This document shows, one piece after another, positions 36,233 through 47,459 of a DNA stretch of 64,000 nt (within the stretch, counting starts at the first letter, position 1; each line of letters opens with the position of its first letter). The position numbers and the translations under genes are program-made. Origin of the DNA: Hyposmocoma kahamanoa. Lineage: Eukaryota > Arthropoda > Insecta > Lepidoptera > Cosmopterigidae. Under the pieces are notes generated by a model, which was not told the origin of the DNA, made no database searches, and worked only from the letters and a program-made list of their open reading frames with translations. The DNA is taken from the NCBI RefSeq assembly GCF_003589595.1, contig NW_020653856.1, forward strand, positions 350,569-414,568. Reading direction: 5' to 3'.

Positions 36233-36505
36233 TTTAAATACCTATTGCGTAAATTGAAAATGTTTGTTGAGTCGTACAAATAATATTAATTTTAAAGAAG
36301 AGTTTTCCATTACACACACTACTATAGTAGTATCTGTTGAATGTGAAAGTTTGTTAAGTCGTACAAATAATATTAACTTTAAAGCAGAGTTGTCTCTATC
36401 ACAAACACTGCTTTAGTAGTGTCTGTAATAGAAAACTCTGCTTTAAAGTTAATATTATTTGTACGACTCAACAAACATTTTCAGTTTGCGCAATAGGTAT
36501 TTAAA
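36233..36505. mobile_element. Foldback MITE, about 270 bp, with a triplicated arm
   Basis: The outer ends CCTATTGCG and CGCAATAGG are flanked by TA dinucleotides, so a mariner-type target site is possible. The arm word 'GTTGAGTCGTACAAATAAT' occurs at 36,267, again as a GTTAAG variant at 36,351, and in reverse complement at about 36,453-36,472. The right arm matches the middle arm more closely (CTTTAAAGCAGAG) than the outer left arm (TTTTAAAGAAGAG). No ORF. Confidence 0.75.
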
Positions 36506-37332
36506 CACAACAAATTCTTTGTTAATCCATTGTTTAATAACTTACATTAGTTTTGTATAGTTATATATATGGTTATGTATAGAATTAATATGTTATGAAA
36601 CTTTGGATATATTATTTTTAGTATAAGTCTCTAAATATTATGTAAAGTAAAACATTAACCGATTCTTTAAACTAATAAGTTCTGACTGCGTATTTCTTCT
36701 CTTACCTGAATATCTCACCTGAATAGTAAAAAAACCACAGACCACATAAATATTAGTAAATAAATACAAGCACACTATAATTATCAAAGTCTGTATAAAA
36801 ATCACTTTAATATTTAAAAGGTCAAGAGACGTCACCGTCGACCCGTATCTCTTAAAACAGCATCAAGCAAGGGTAATCACTCTCGTAGCCGACAAATCGC
36901 AAGTTTATTCAAATCACAGGGATTTATTCCAGGTTCGGCCTCCTGATGGCACGAATTAATTTCTGACGAAGCGACGACGGTGGTCGGGAACTGATGCGCT
37001 CGCCCTGTTTTATTGGCTTACATTTTATAGTCAAATTTGGGGACCGTAAAAAGTAAATTGATAGATCGGGACATTAAACGCACGTGTCTTGGAAGGGGAT
37101 TGATTTTCAAACAAAAAAGAATTTAGTTTGGCTTTTTTCTTGCCTATTTTAGACGGTAGTAAAATAAATTAAACAAATAAAATGTTCAAATTTATAGTGT
37201 TCTTTATGCTTAATAAAGCAAAGTGCTTGTGTATAGACAACAAGCAACAAAGTCTCGCATTGATATTGTAAGTAACGACTTATCAAGAGCTCTCATAACA
37301 AGAATAAGGCATTGTACTGATATAACTTTTTT
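36506..37332. other. No gene recognised
   Basis: AT-rich sequence with a 65-codon unrecognised ORF at 36,638-36,835. Confidence 0.5.
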
Positions 37333-37575
37333 ATATAAAAAACCGACCTCAAAAGTTCATGGAATTACATCTGTTTGCCAAGTTTTATTGAAATCAGTCA
37401 CCGGAAAGAGCGCAAATTTATCCAATAGTATGCCACCCTTAGAGGTCGAATCTTTTCTTCAAATTTTAACCGGACCAACACTGAGGTACCCTCTTTTAAA
37501 CAAAAAAAAGAATCATCGAAATCGGTTCACAAACGCCGAAGTAAACACGTAACATACATACAAAAAAATACATTA
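37333..37575 (+). mobile_element. Lepidopteran 'ACCGAC' dispersed repeat, partial
   Basis: 'AAAAAACCGACCTCAAAAG', 'AAAAAAAGAATCATCGAAAT' and 'CGGTTCACAAACGCCGAAG' followed by 'CATACATACAAAAAAATAC' are landmarks of a repeat very common in moths and butterflies, in which an ACCGACTTCAAAA end is mirrored at the other end. The 3' inverted end is missing here. The 109-codon ORF at 37,223-37,552 is its translation. Confidence 0.65.
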
Positions 37576-39476
37576 CAGTCATATTCTTCTAGAAAATTTC
37601 ATGTCCTTAACGCCATCTTTTAGACGTTCAGCGAAAATATTTACCCAAGCACCTTTATTCGCTCTTGCCATCATAATCAGAAGAAAGCGAGCTTTTCACC
37701 GAGTTCAAAATATACTTCACAGATGGCGTGCAATTGTAAAACAGAAACCAGCAAAGAAGCGCACTCTGGCGGAGTTTTTCCATATTTTGTGTTGAACGAG
37801 ACTTTGTTGTAATACTCCTATCGTCTCATAGATGGCGCTGTGTAACGCTACTATTTATTAACTTCAAAAAGGACGACATTTTATTCCAAAATAATACTTA
37901 CGATAATGCCTGAGGTTAATACACAGTTATGCCGTATATTGCAGTTACTTTAACATATCTGTATTTACTACTAAAAATTATCAGAACTCAAAAGTCTTTT
38001 TAGCATTTTAGCTGATGTGGATAAATAAAGGTAGTGAGTATCTAATTGAACACAGTAATTTGTATCGGTACTGTACTTTTAACAAACGAAATAATAATAT
38101 ATCCATTTAAGCTTTTCATGGCGAATTTAGCAATTAAAGACAGCTTCATTAGCAACTGTCCGACTCCTAAACTTCATTTCCTGGATCGACTTTGCTATGC
38201 CAAGCTCACAAAAGCAATTACTTCTATACTCCAGAAACAAGATTCAACTCGGTAAAGTCTAGATAAAGTTCTCGAAAATCCTCCCTTAAAGTAGTTTTAG
38301 TCCAAAGTAATAATAGGAGCCGTTGCGAATGGCCGAACAACGAAGGGCGAACTTTTCACAATTGGTATCCACTTAGAAATAACTTTTAGAAGTTTTTGAA
38401 GTTAGCCGTCTGCCAGCGGAGATCATTTTAATTAAATTCGTTGAAGCACGGAGCTAAACTTTTGTGTAATTGAGTATTTCCGACTATTTCTCTCAAATTG
38501 ACCTTTAACCCCGATGCGACGAGTTAAAATGTTTACTGGCGGGAGTTTAGTATTTAGTTTTTAAACGTTGTTAATTTTATTAAAGCAGTTACCGACTTGA
38601 TTAATTTTCGCATTTAAAGCTCGTAGCAAGCCTCCCGTGAAGTTTCTCGTAGCTTATTTGAAGCATTTTAGTCTTTCTCAGCGCCATCTACCGATGTGGC
38701 GTGCAACTGTTTAGGAGGTAATGTAAAGTAATGTAAGGTTTACCTTCCTATCACTTGTGTTTAAAAAAGCAACCAACGGGCGACAGATGGCGGTAACAGT
38801 ATAAAAAGTAGAAAAACAGTTTTTCTAAAGTATTCATTTCTTAACGTGAAAATTTTGGCTCGAAAGTATAACAATAAATGAAACTTTTAAAAAATCGAAA
38901 ATAATATTGTAATTATGTACAAGTAAATCGAAAATTTCTAAAAATTTTTAATTTCAAATTTTTTTTAATAATATCAAGTGACGAAACGAAAATTTAAGCG
39001 ATGTTTCCATTTCCTACGTTTTAGTAGTTTTCACGGAATACATGTGGTGAATATTTGAGTAAATTGAAATAAAATCTTCGAGAAGAGGGTGATAATGAGC
39101 CGTCTGAGGGGTGCAATGTTGCAAGCACTCGCAACGCACTCGAGTGCATTCTCGCTCGACTGCCCGTTTTGAGTCTCTACTGTAATTTGCGGAGCAGAAA
39201 AAGCAAAATGCAGGTGTCAAAACATAGTTACTTATTTGCTGAAGAATTTAGAATTTCATGTAATTAAATTAAGTTAACAGCCACTCGGCGTAAACTTTGT
39301 AATACAATTTGTTGAAAGGAATTTTTTTAAGACTAGAGAACTTACTATTTTACATTCACTTAGCGGTTAACATAATGGTTTACCTGCAACAAATGAAATA
39401 AAGTATTTTAGCATTCAATTTAGTATAAGGACGGAAAACTACGAAACCAATTGAAGTTATATTTATAATATAGAGT
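37576..39476. other. No gene recognised
   Basis: Unique AT-rich DNA. 'AGATGGCG' words occur at about 37,721, 37,830 and 38,786, with inverted CGCCATCT at about 38,682. The pair at 38,682 and 38,786 could be the ends of a tiny decayed MITE; not secure. Confidence 0.45.
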
Positions 39477-39960
39477 TCATAATCCACAGCCCGACTTCAC
39501 CCACAGCTGGGTATAGGCCTTCCGTAGTTTGTGACACCCGCCACAATCCTGTGTTAGTCTCACCCAGCTAAGGACCTCAACTTTGACAATGTCGTCCACC
39601 CACCTCGGTACAGGACGTCTCATGTTTCTACAACAATTACTTGGCCACCATTCGGTTATCGCCTTAGTCCATCTGTCTTCACACGTCACGCAATATGTCC
39701 TGCCCAGCTCTATTTCAAATTCGTTATCTGATCACCGATGTCCAGGACTAGAATTCGGAACTCGATTTATAAGTTTATGCCGCGCATGACTCGCCCCATG
39801 GCTCCACAAACAAAGATATACTCTCATTCTGTACGCAGCCTTCTTTAAGAGCGTCCACGTGTCGGCATCGTTACATAGTGGGCCAGATACATTGGTCGAA
39901 TAAGCGGGTCTTCAAACACTGTGGAGTATCAACCGATTTCAGGGTGTCATCCAGCCTACC
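39477..39960 (-). mobile_element. RTE-clade LINE ORF2 C-terminus (decayed)
   Basis: On minus, 39,689-39,477 gives CEDRWTKAITEWWP, then RPVPRWVDDIVKV, SWVRLTQD and KLRKAYTQLW, ending at the native stop. This is the RTE C-terminal pattern: RWG..VLEWRP, GRP..RW.DDIV, W.R.AQDR, GEAYVQ.W. Upstream, with frameshifts, comes LKSVDTPQCLKTRLFDQCI, the conserved segment that precedes the PVLTYGAETW motif in RTE reverse transcriptases. The copy is 5'-truncated with at least two frameshifts. Confidence 0.75.
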
Positions 39961-40500
39961 GCATGCAGTTTCAATCTCAATTTCAATTTCAATCGTTTGG
40001 TGATCTCCTTTTGCTGATGCTCTTTACCAAAGTTTAGAATATGCCCAAGAAAAACTACTTAATATAAAGTTATTTAATATTAAAATAAAAAATGCATAGG
40101 TATTTCGTGCTGCTGCGCACGACTATAACAGTAAAAAATCTTACTGACGGCAGCAGTATAGCCGCTATCGATAAAGCTTAGACCTTTGAACTAGGAAGGA
40201 TCAAGTGACATCTATTGATATGAGAATAGTCCCCGGGGAGCCGTCGCTCCGTGTCGCAAGATCGCAGATTGAAACATGACAACAATACATCATATTGCTA
40301 GGACCAAATTTGAGGTTGACTTTTGAAGACTTCACGATAGATTTACTTTGTGATTTTTCTACGTCGTGCGTGATTTGTCTATGTCGGTATTACCATTTCA
40401 GAGCTATATACTCTTATATAAAAGCATTGTATGTTACTTGGAGATAATAATAATAATATTAATAATAAATGTCGTAAATGTGGTTAGAAGAAGAAGAAGA
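39961..40500. other. No gene recognised; simple repeats
   Basis: It contains a short AATTTC tandem at 39,970-39,998 that may be a LINE tail, a (TAA)n tract at 40,446-40,470 and a (GAA)n tract at 40,486-40,500. Confidence 0.5.
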
Positions 40501-40600
40501 CATACATTTATTTCTCTCGTGAGTTTGGGTGTAATTTGTGGTGGTCTATGTGTGTTTCCATGGCACCCAGGGTTTCCCTATGAGTGTGTGCGTTACATAT
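40501..40600 (+). mobile_element. SINE family A, 5'-truncated
   Basis: Body only: 'ATTTATTTCTCTCGTGAG', 'TTTGGGTGTAATTTGTGG' and 'CCCTATGAGTGTGTGCG'. The tRNA-like head is missing and a GAA microsatellite abuts the break. Confidence 0.75.
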
Positions 40601-41417
40601 ACTTTTCATACACTTCTCCATGGTAATAATATTCTGCGTTTATAAGTAAATATTTCTGTGTTTCACTCATAAAATAACACACTTATAAATCTGTTTAATA
40701 GACCCCGTAATAGAAAAGAGCATGAAAATTACACTATAATGAGTTAGATAACTCATTTTAGGAAAGTTTCCACACTTTTTGGGTTTTGCCTCGGACTTCT
40801 TGAGACTGTGTATGCAGTATAGACTATAACCCCTAAGAAAGTAACATCAAAAAATTTTACTTTAGCCATACTTTTATTGTATCTTTTGAATCTTCAAAAC
40901 TAAGCTCCATGGCATAGAAAGAGAAGGTCCACGTACAAGCAACAGAAACAAAAATATTACCAGCTACATCTATAAGGTATTGCCTTTAAAATCTGGAAAA
41001 TAAATCGAAGCTTGTTTCATCCACTGACTACCACCAATAATTTATTTTCCAAACATTGAACTCCAAGTCCTTGATCAGCAATAAGAACACTCCATAAAGC
41101 TGTTTGCAGGCGATAAGACTATAATAACAGCATCGGCGCGGCAGCTGCCGCAGACAATGTGGCCTAATGAAATGGCGAATCAATCGATAAGGCCTCAATT
41201 TGGGACCCACAGTCGCGTTCTAGAGCTAAGACGGAAAGAGGGATTAGAAAAAATAAGTCATAAATATTTGAAGGGAAGTTTTAAGATCATAGACCTACAA
41301 AGTAACGTATGTAGTCTATAAAATGTAATTCACTGAAGAAACCTACATAGCCACCAGTTATTATTATACGTTGTCAAGCAAAATATGTGGATTATGATAA
41401 AATCAAGATTGCCGATA

Positions 41418-41637
41418 ACAGCCTTCGTGCTCGAACAGTTACCACGCTGGTCTGCTATTCAGGGGTCCCGGGTTCGATTCCCGGGCCTGGAGAAATATTT
41501 GTATGGCCTACAATTATTTATCTCGCGAGTTTGGGTGTGATTTGCAGTTGTCTATGTGTGAGCCCCCGGCATGTGTGTCCATAGCATCCGCGGTACAGGG
41601 TATCCCTAGTGCACGGCACGTAGTGTATGCGTTAAAG
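41418..41637 (+). mobile_element. SINE family A, complete
   Basis: The head 'GTGCTCGAACAGTTACCACG' with B box 'GGGTTCGATTCCCGGG' is followed by the standard body ending near 'GTGTATGCG'. A 20-bp insertion-like stretch after 'TCTATGTGTG' distinguishes this copy. Confidence 0.8.
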
Positions 41638-41720
41638 CTTAATTTCCCCTGTATTGATAATATTGATAGTACATATATTAATAGTAACATTGATAGACAT
41701 GGCACGTAGGCCACGTAATC

Positions 41721-42010
41721 TTTTTTTATAAAATGAAAGTGCGCATTTGACCTCCATCTCACCTGGTGGAAAGTGACGATAAGGTTGACGATGGAGCATG
41801 CACATCTAAATAATACCTATTCACTCTCGCCTTGAAAAGGCTCAAGTTATAACGTTCAGGGAACAAATTTAGTCTGCAGGCAGGGAATTCCACTCCATAG
41901 CCGTTCGCCATATAAATGTGGACGCGTAACGCTTCGTGCGAACTTTTGGAATATCCATAACATAGGGGTGGAACCCTAGCCTACGCCTAGTCCCCCGGTG
42001 ATGGAAAGAA
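41721..42010 (-). mobile_element. Non-LTR retrotransposon ORF2 C-terminus with tail
   Basis: On minus from about 41,970: HPYVMDIPKVRTKRYAS, then EWNSLPA, a stop, and decayed sequence. HPY.VDIP..RTKR.ASSF followed by W.SLP is the C-terminus of a LINE abundant in Lepidoptera. The element closes in 'CATTTTATAAAAAAAG'. Five or more in-frame stops after the motif mark it as dead. Confidence 0.7.
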
Positions 42011-44217
42011 ATCTCTACTTACGAACAGGAATTTTTCTTTGTCTCTTGGTGTGTGTCGCAGATAGCGACTAAAACGCAAACTCAGACATGCATTTTACTC
42101 GAGTTTAGTTAAATTAAGTTATTAACTACAGTTGGTAACCCAAACATCAAACGTGCTAGGCATACAAAAATATAAGACTAAAACTCTTAAAGCTTTTCAA
42201 AAAGTAAGTTTTATCGTTAATTAAATAATTTGTTCAACCAAGCGGTGAACACCAGGGGTTCTTTCATTAGTAATAGGGCTAAGGGCAAGCGCCTAGTTTA
42301 GGCTCCTGATTTGTTCTATTAGTTTGTAATCTGTAACGTTGTCGTTACACTACTTTGTAGGATTAACAAATTAATAAATTTACCTATTTACATTTATAAT
42401 CTACTTACAATAATTATCTATTTACACATACAACCTATTTACTAAATGCTTAATTTACATAAACCTAATTTACATAAACGTACTAACTTAACAAAATAAA
42501 TAAAACAATCTCCTTATAATAAACTAAAATTATCTAAGTAAACTAGATGCAAATTGTTTGCTTCAATATTTTTGTCAGGTGTTTTTATTAACATAAACGA
42601 GTCCGTAAACTAGTCACGGGGACACGAGTTGACCGCTGCAAGAGTGCAAGGTCAGAGCCGGCATTTTGTTCTGTGTGCGGGACCGATTAACATCTTTCAA
42701 AAAATCTATAAATTTCTACAAAGGTTTCCCATCTGTGCCAATAGATAGTAAATTGGAAACCAATTTCTTCTATTTAAAGAAAAAAGTAATTATATTTAAT
42801 CAACATACAGTGATTAGTGTAAAATCCCCAATTGGGTGAGTGATGCAATTTAATTTGTAGAATTACGCTAATTTATAATATTTTAATTACCACACAATAT
42901 TTGAAGCTCATGCTATGTTAATATTAGTTATTGTCTTGCTTTTAGTGCATTCATTGTAACTAGAAATCCGCATAAATGATAAATTATTCAGAATTGTCAC
43001 TGACTTACCCTTATACTAAATTTAATAAAATTGATTGTCCTTTACGCTGTTAATTTCATATTAATCATGCTATTTAGTTTTTAAAATATTAGAAACATTT
43101 AGTTACTATCAAAATGTATTCAAGTACCTTCTAGTTTCTATCGTTATTGAAAGTAATTTTCCTTTTCATTCTAATGCATGTTATTAACTAAATAATTAAG
43201 TTGATTTTGCGTGAGGCAACAACATCATTGATCGCTATTTCATGCTTTGGTAGCCATTTCAATTAGCAGTGCGTCCATCTTCACTTTTCCGGATGTAGCA
43301 GGCAGTAGCCATAATTCGGACTTTTTCTGAAACTCCCAATTCCGGATATTTCCAGGGTTCTACGTCCAGGCACACAAACTACAACAGTGTGATCTATCCT
43401 GGAGCTAAAGCGCATACTGCCAAAAAAGTAAAAGGACTACTGGATCACCAATTGTCGTCCGCATCGAGCTACCGGACGTCAGGGAAGTGGTTTTCCAATA
43501 CGGAGACAGTGTAACGGAACTCGTTTAGTGAACGCGAACTCAGTACCCTGAGAGCTAGTACTTTATTATCTATTTTACGTATATATTACTACTATATACA
43601 TATATTTATTCTTAATATACGCATTGTAAATTTTCTAGTTTTTTTTTATTTTGCTTAGTATACTTAATTTCTACAATAGCAGACGTTCTCTCTAAATAAG
43701 ATACCTATAAACGACACAAATCATTAAGAGAAACAAAAGTTATATGAATAAAAACTTGTACTAAATCTCGCCAGTTAATATTTAAATACAGAAACTTTCA
43801 TCCGTTCCTCGTCTAACAAACAGAAATGGAAGTTATTAAACTTAGCGATAAAATATACAAAGTTGAAAAGTCGAGTATCCGATACGCTTTAGCGAAGAGC
43901 GTCCCATCTCTAGCCGAAAGCCTCGTAAATAAAACTTTTACCGATTCCACCACCTTTCTCGGGCTTCCTCGAGTCGTCTATTTGCTCTCATTAAGTATTG
44001 TCATTGTTGTCCCTTGGGAGCTTTTAACATCAAATATTTATGTGTCACATTTCTCGACATCTCTCAGTATTATGTACATCTCGTGTATAATATGGTATAA
44101 AATAGTGTAGTTACAGTGTGTATAAAATAGTGGGTTAAAACATGGTTCAAACCCAATCAACCCACCCGGGCTTCAACCGGGTCTATTTATATTAAATGGT
44201 AATTAAATAAAAAATCG
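42011..44217. other. No gene recognised; low-complexity tract inside
   Basis: 42,382-42,500 is an irregular array of TTTAC, CTATTTACA and TAATTTACATAAAC words. The GC-richer piece 43,270-43,520 resembles decayed coding sequence, but no motif could be named. A 94-codon ORF at 43,826-44,110 is unrecognised. Confidence 0.45.
42382..42500. repeat. Degenerate TTTAC-rich low-complexity array
   Basis: Short units around 'CTATTTACA' and 'AATTTACATAAACC' recur irregularly; two near-copies of TAATTTACATAAAC lie at about 42,450 and 42,466. Confidence 0.6.
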
Positions 44218-44275
44218 TAAAAGTACAATTGAATTGAGAACCTCCTCAAAGTAAAAGTCGGCTAATAAAACTGAA
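44218..44275 (+). mobile_element. Lepidopteran 'ACCGAC' repeat, 3' end fragment
   Basis: 'GAATTGAGAACCTCCTC' followed by 'AAAAGTCGGCTAATAA' is the 3' inverted end of the repeat whose other part is at 37.3 kb. Confidence 0.55.
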
Positions 44276-44601
44276 GTAGGTACGTGAATGTCATACATTG
44301 TAGAGTTACTTTACTTTTTATTTGTTCTTGATAATATTTGTCTAAATACTACTTCGTCTAAACATTATTTTTCACGTATTATGTGTTGAGGAAGACTCGT
44401 GGTATTTAACCAACTTTTCATCACATTGGATTTTCGCCGAATTGTCACATTTTCAATATTACGCAGCTACGATTAATCAGAGAACATGAAGTACAAATTT
44501 TTAAAGCCTTCTCTATAGCTCGTAGTGGTAGTCCCCTAGTCAAAAAATAAAGTGTCACTTGTAAATCTTTATTACAAGTTAAGTAATATTTAATAATTAT
44601 T

Positions 44602-44676
44602 GTTTTTTACGATACCAAGTGACAGGACGAACAAGTCGTGCGCCTGAGAGACACGGCTGTCTATAGCAGTTCCACT
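44602..44676 (-). mobile_element. Retroposon family S, 3' fragment
   Basis: On minus the last 75 bp: 'CGCACGACTTGTTCGTCC', 'TGTCACTTGGTATCG' and the A-run. It ends beside the B element at 44.75 kb. Confidence 0.7.
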
Positions 44677-44873
44677 TTATGATGAACGCCTTTTTGCAAA
44701 ACCCGCCTCAAAGAAAATTCCGCCATCTATGAGAAATCTATTGCAGATTTATCACACATCTCTCGCCAGGACTGGTAGCTGTAAAGGTATGGCGCTACGA
44801 CTAAAAAGTCGTTGAAAGACCAAGTACAAAGACACGACGCAAGCACACAGAAGAATTCGTGAGGTCCGTTGGT

Positions 44874-44948
44874 TCGTTCCGTGGCTTAGTTGGTATAGCG
44901 TCTGGCACGGTATGCAAGAAGACGTCGGTTCGAATCCGACTGGATCGA
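44874..44948 (+). other. tRNA-like block, B locus 1 left arm
   Basis: It has a near-complete cloverleaf by eye: acceptor 6 of 7 pairs, U8, A14, G18-G19, and a perfect T arm GTCGG-TTCGAAT-CCGAC. The 5' half 'TTCCGTGGCTTAGTTGG' resembles eukaryotic tRNA-Thr. One possible anticodon arm, CTGGC-ACGGTAT-GCAAG, would show GGT, but it lacks U33. Not a genuine tRNA gene: the anticodon arm is imperfect and it is part of a repeat. Confidence 0.65.
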
Positions 44949-45555
44949 AGGAATTTTTTCTGATTGTTCGATTTTTGTATTAATAATTATAACAAACTAG
45001 TGGAGTAATTTCACAAAAAATAATTGAATATAAATTCAATAAAAATTTAATTATATTATTCAATTTATAATAACGTTAAAAATGTACACAAATCAAAATA
45101 CGCGAGTGATTCCTCATCGAGCGCATTTTTTAAGTTTCCATTACGGAGTAATAAACTTGTGACGCCTTCGCCACGCGTCTTTGAAGACTTTCTCAAATGC
45201 CATAAAAACTGTTTTCAGAACTCGACAAGCTTGAAGAATTTCTTTAATAAAGCTGAACAAGATAATCTCGGTAGCAAATAACTGGCTTCGAGCGATGTAA
45301 AAAGTTTGAAAACATTTTTATTTTGTAGACTTAGTGTACTTTGTGCTGGAATAGACAGTTCAGTTAATAAGATTTGCCCAAATCCACGGCGCAGTTGTGC
45401 CGATATGATAATTTCGATGAATTTTAGATATTTCCTATTCCTTCCACCGATCAGTACTTATATATATATATGTAATTTCGATTATTCATAACCATTAATA
45501 TAACCACTAACCTAACTAACTAACCACTAAGATCGAACACTCAGAAAGAATTCCT

Positions 45556-45633
45556 TCGATCCGGCCAGATTCGAACCGACGACGTCTCCTAGCAAACCGT
45601 GCCAGACACTATGCCACCTAAGCCACGGAACGA
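45556..45633 (-). other. tRNA-like block, B locus 1 right arm
   Basis: Same block in inverse orientation. The anticodon stem CTGGC/GCTAG is fully paired here (one G-T) with loop ACGGTTT. Three extra bases (a GTC duplication) precede the T arm, which still pairs with wobbles. Confidence 0.6.
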
Positions 45634-45761
45634 ACTAGCGGACCTCACGAATTTTTTTATGAGCTTGTTGTCGAATCTTTGTATTGGTTTTCAACAACTT
45701 TTGAGCCGTAGTGCCATCTGTGAGAAATCTATAACTTTCATGACGAAATACTTTCATAGAA

Positions 45762-46281
45762 GAATATCAATTCAATACAAATTAAATCATGTAATTAATT
45801 GTCTTTAATACCAGCGGACGTTATTACAATTCTGAGCGATAAAGTTATTCTTGTAGTTCGATTCAGAATTTTGTATTCTACGTTCTGATGGAAATAATTC
45901 ATTTTCGTAAGTTATTAGCTAAGTTTGTATTAGTCCCAGTTTTACTTAGTAGGCACTTTACACTTTACTGCCACTTCTGTGAGGTTAAATTCGAAGGCGA
46001 ACCTGTGTAAGGGCAACAATTTGCAAGAATGTAGCTGAGTCCGACGTTTATTGATGGCTGGCTGTAAACTTTTATTGGCTGTCGGTGGAATGTGAAGGGC
46101 GCCTCACGGCCGTGCGCCTCGCGAGAATTAGCTTCGATTGCCTCGCCTTTGATAAACGCAGCGGAATTAAGTGAATTTTAAATACGTGGAACTTCAGAAG
46201 ATTGATTTTAACAATACTTTAAGTATAGTTATTTCTTCCTGTAAAAGAGCGGCGGTAGCCTAGAGGGAGAAAATTTTTACT
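45762..46281. other. No gene recognised
   Basis: Unique sequence. At 46,249-46,270 'GCGGCGGTAGCCTAGAGGG' looks like the first bases of a SINE D head interrupted by the following LINE. Confidence 0.45.
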
Positions 46282-46905
46282 TTGTGTTCTATATATATTT
46301 TAGATACTTGTAAATTTATTAAACAACACCCTGACTTTTACACTAACACTGACGACCTGCCTCAACGACACACTTTTAGACCACGCAATAGATTGCTTCT
46401 GCCACGATCTCGGCTACACATACACAGCTCAAGTCCCCACTCGATGTCGGTGAGGATATTCAATGAGCTCCCGCCCATTATTAAAAACGAGGAAAAGTAT
46501 TCACTGTTTCTAAATAAATTAAAATTACATCTTATTAATAAATGCTATTACAATTTAAATGAATACTTTGATGACAAATAAAAATAATAATATTATAATA
46601 AATTTGAATAATAAATAAATGTTAATTATACTATAAAGTTATGCTACTGTAATCTAATTAAATTCAAACTTTCAAGTGACATAATTCTACTCATAATATG
46701 ACGTATTTCTTTATTATTATATGATTTTTTTTTTTAATATTATTATTTGATAAATAACAATTTTAATTAATAATTGAAACCTCGGCCTACCTCTGCTGTT
46801 ATTGTTATCCTTAATAAAGGGCTCATATGTGTAGCATTATTTTAACTTTAAGACATGTTTACCATATGAATGCAATAAATATATTGAGTATTGAGTATTG
46901 AGTAC
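46282..46905 (+). mobile_element. Non-LTR retrotransposon 3' end with (TTGAGTA)n tail
   Basis: The frame to the stop after 46,581 contains RNRLLLPRSRLH, SMSVRIFNELPPIIK and a terminal CYYNLNEYFDDK. The order (R/K-rich, LLxP, S....I.FN.LP..IK, FL..LK..L, YY.L.EYF) is that of the end of jockey/CR1-type reverse transcriptase ORFs. About 300 bp of AT-rich 3' UTR follows, ending in three ATTGAGT repeats at 46,883-46,903, a typical CR1-like terminus. The C-terminal frame is intact for about 90 codons, so this copy is relatively young, but it is 5'-truncated. Confidence 0.65.
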
Positions 46906-47459
46906 GGACGCTTCTCAATCTCTTCCTTATTACTGTAATTTCCAAGTTGTTAAGTAAGTACATTTGTAAATGTTTAAGTAGCAGTTTCTCGAGCGATGGA
47001 GAAAATCTCGTGATGAAATCTATATTTCAAAGGTTCATAAACAATGGAAAACAGATCAAGTCCCCAATATGTGTGTTACTGTGGTTCAAACTCTCTCTTT
47101 AGAGATGATAATGATTTATTTCTGCTGCTCCTGGTTACCTGGTAAATTAACTAGTAAATTAAAAGCATGTGTAGTAGCAACCCGTGAATTGTTCACAAAA
47201 AATGGGACACGCACATTATTGCACTACATTTGTGTCGGTGTTTTTCTACGTAACAGGCATTTAAAGTGTTTAATTAAAAGAGCTCAACGGTTGAACTCGT
47301 TAGTTTACCAATTATGAAAACAATTCGCAAATTGTTGAATAATAAAACTTGTTTATCGCAATAACTGATTAAATTTAAACCAAACCAAACATTTGTTGAA
47401 TCTCAACAAATTAAAACGAACAAATGACAACGCGCTATGCGTATGAGATAATGAAATTA
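46906..47459. other. No gene recognised
   Basis: An 82-codon ORF at 47,069-47,317 has no known motif. The rest is unique. Confidence 0.45.

Larger units (their letters stand above)
44755..45761. mobile_element. Family B inverted element, locus 1 (two tRNA-bearing arms, 450-bp middle)
   Basis: The left arm (44,755-45,075) and right arm (45,530-45,761, inverted) match through 'GGCGCTACGACT', 'TTCGTGAGGTCC', a tRNA-like block, 'GGATCGAAGGAATT' and 'GTTCGAT'. Sequence upstream of the tRNA block is also mirrored, which an ordinary SINE pair would not need to share. The roughly 450 bp between the arms is unlike the middle of locus 2. A 61-codon ORF in the middle is unrecognised. The right arm lacks the outermost 'GCCAGGACTGG' part. 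This may be a foldback DNA element that captured a tRNA, or a SINE dimer. Confidence 0.7.

Noticed and set aside
38682..38790. Tiny MITE with CGCCATCT/AGATGGCG ends
   Set aside because: The inverted match covers only about ten bases and no target duplication is visible.
42382..42500. CRISPR-like or satellite array
   Set aside because: Units are irregular in length and sequence without unique spacers; it is AT-rich low complexity in an animal genome.
43270..43520. Coding-like GC-richer segment
   Set aside because: Several frames contain stops and no motif could be named.
43826..44110. 94-codon ORF with hydrophobic stretch
   Set aside because: The hydrophobic segment fits AT-rich random DNA; no homology or signal context recognised.
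44874..44948. Functional tRNA-Thr gene
   Set aside because: It occurs four times as part of an inverted repeat, the anticodon arm lacks U33 and has a mismatch, and no Pol III T-run directly follows the block.
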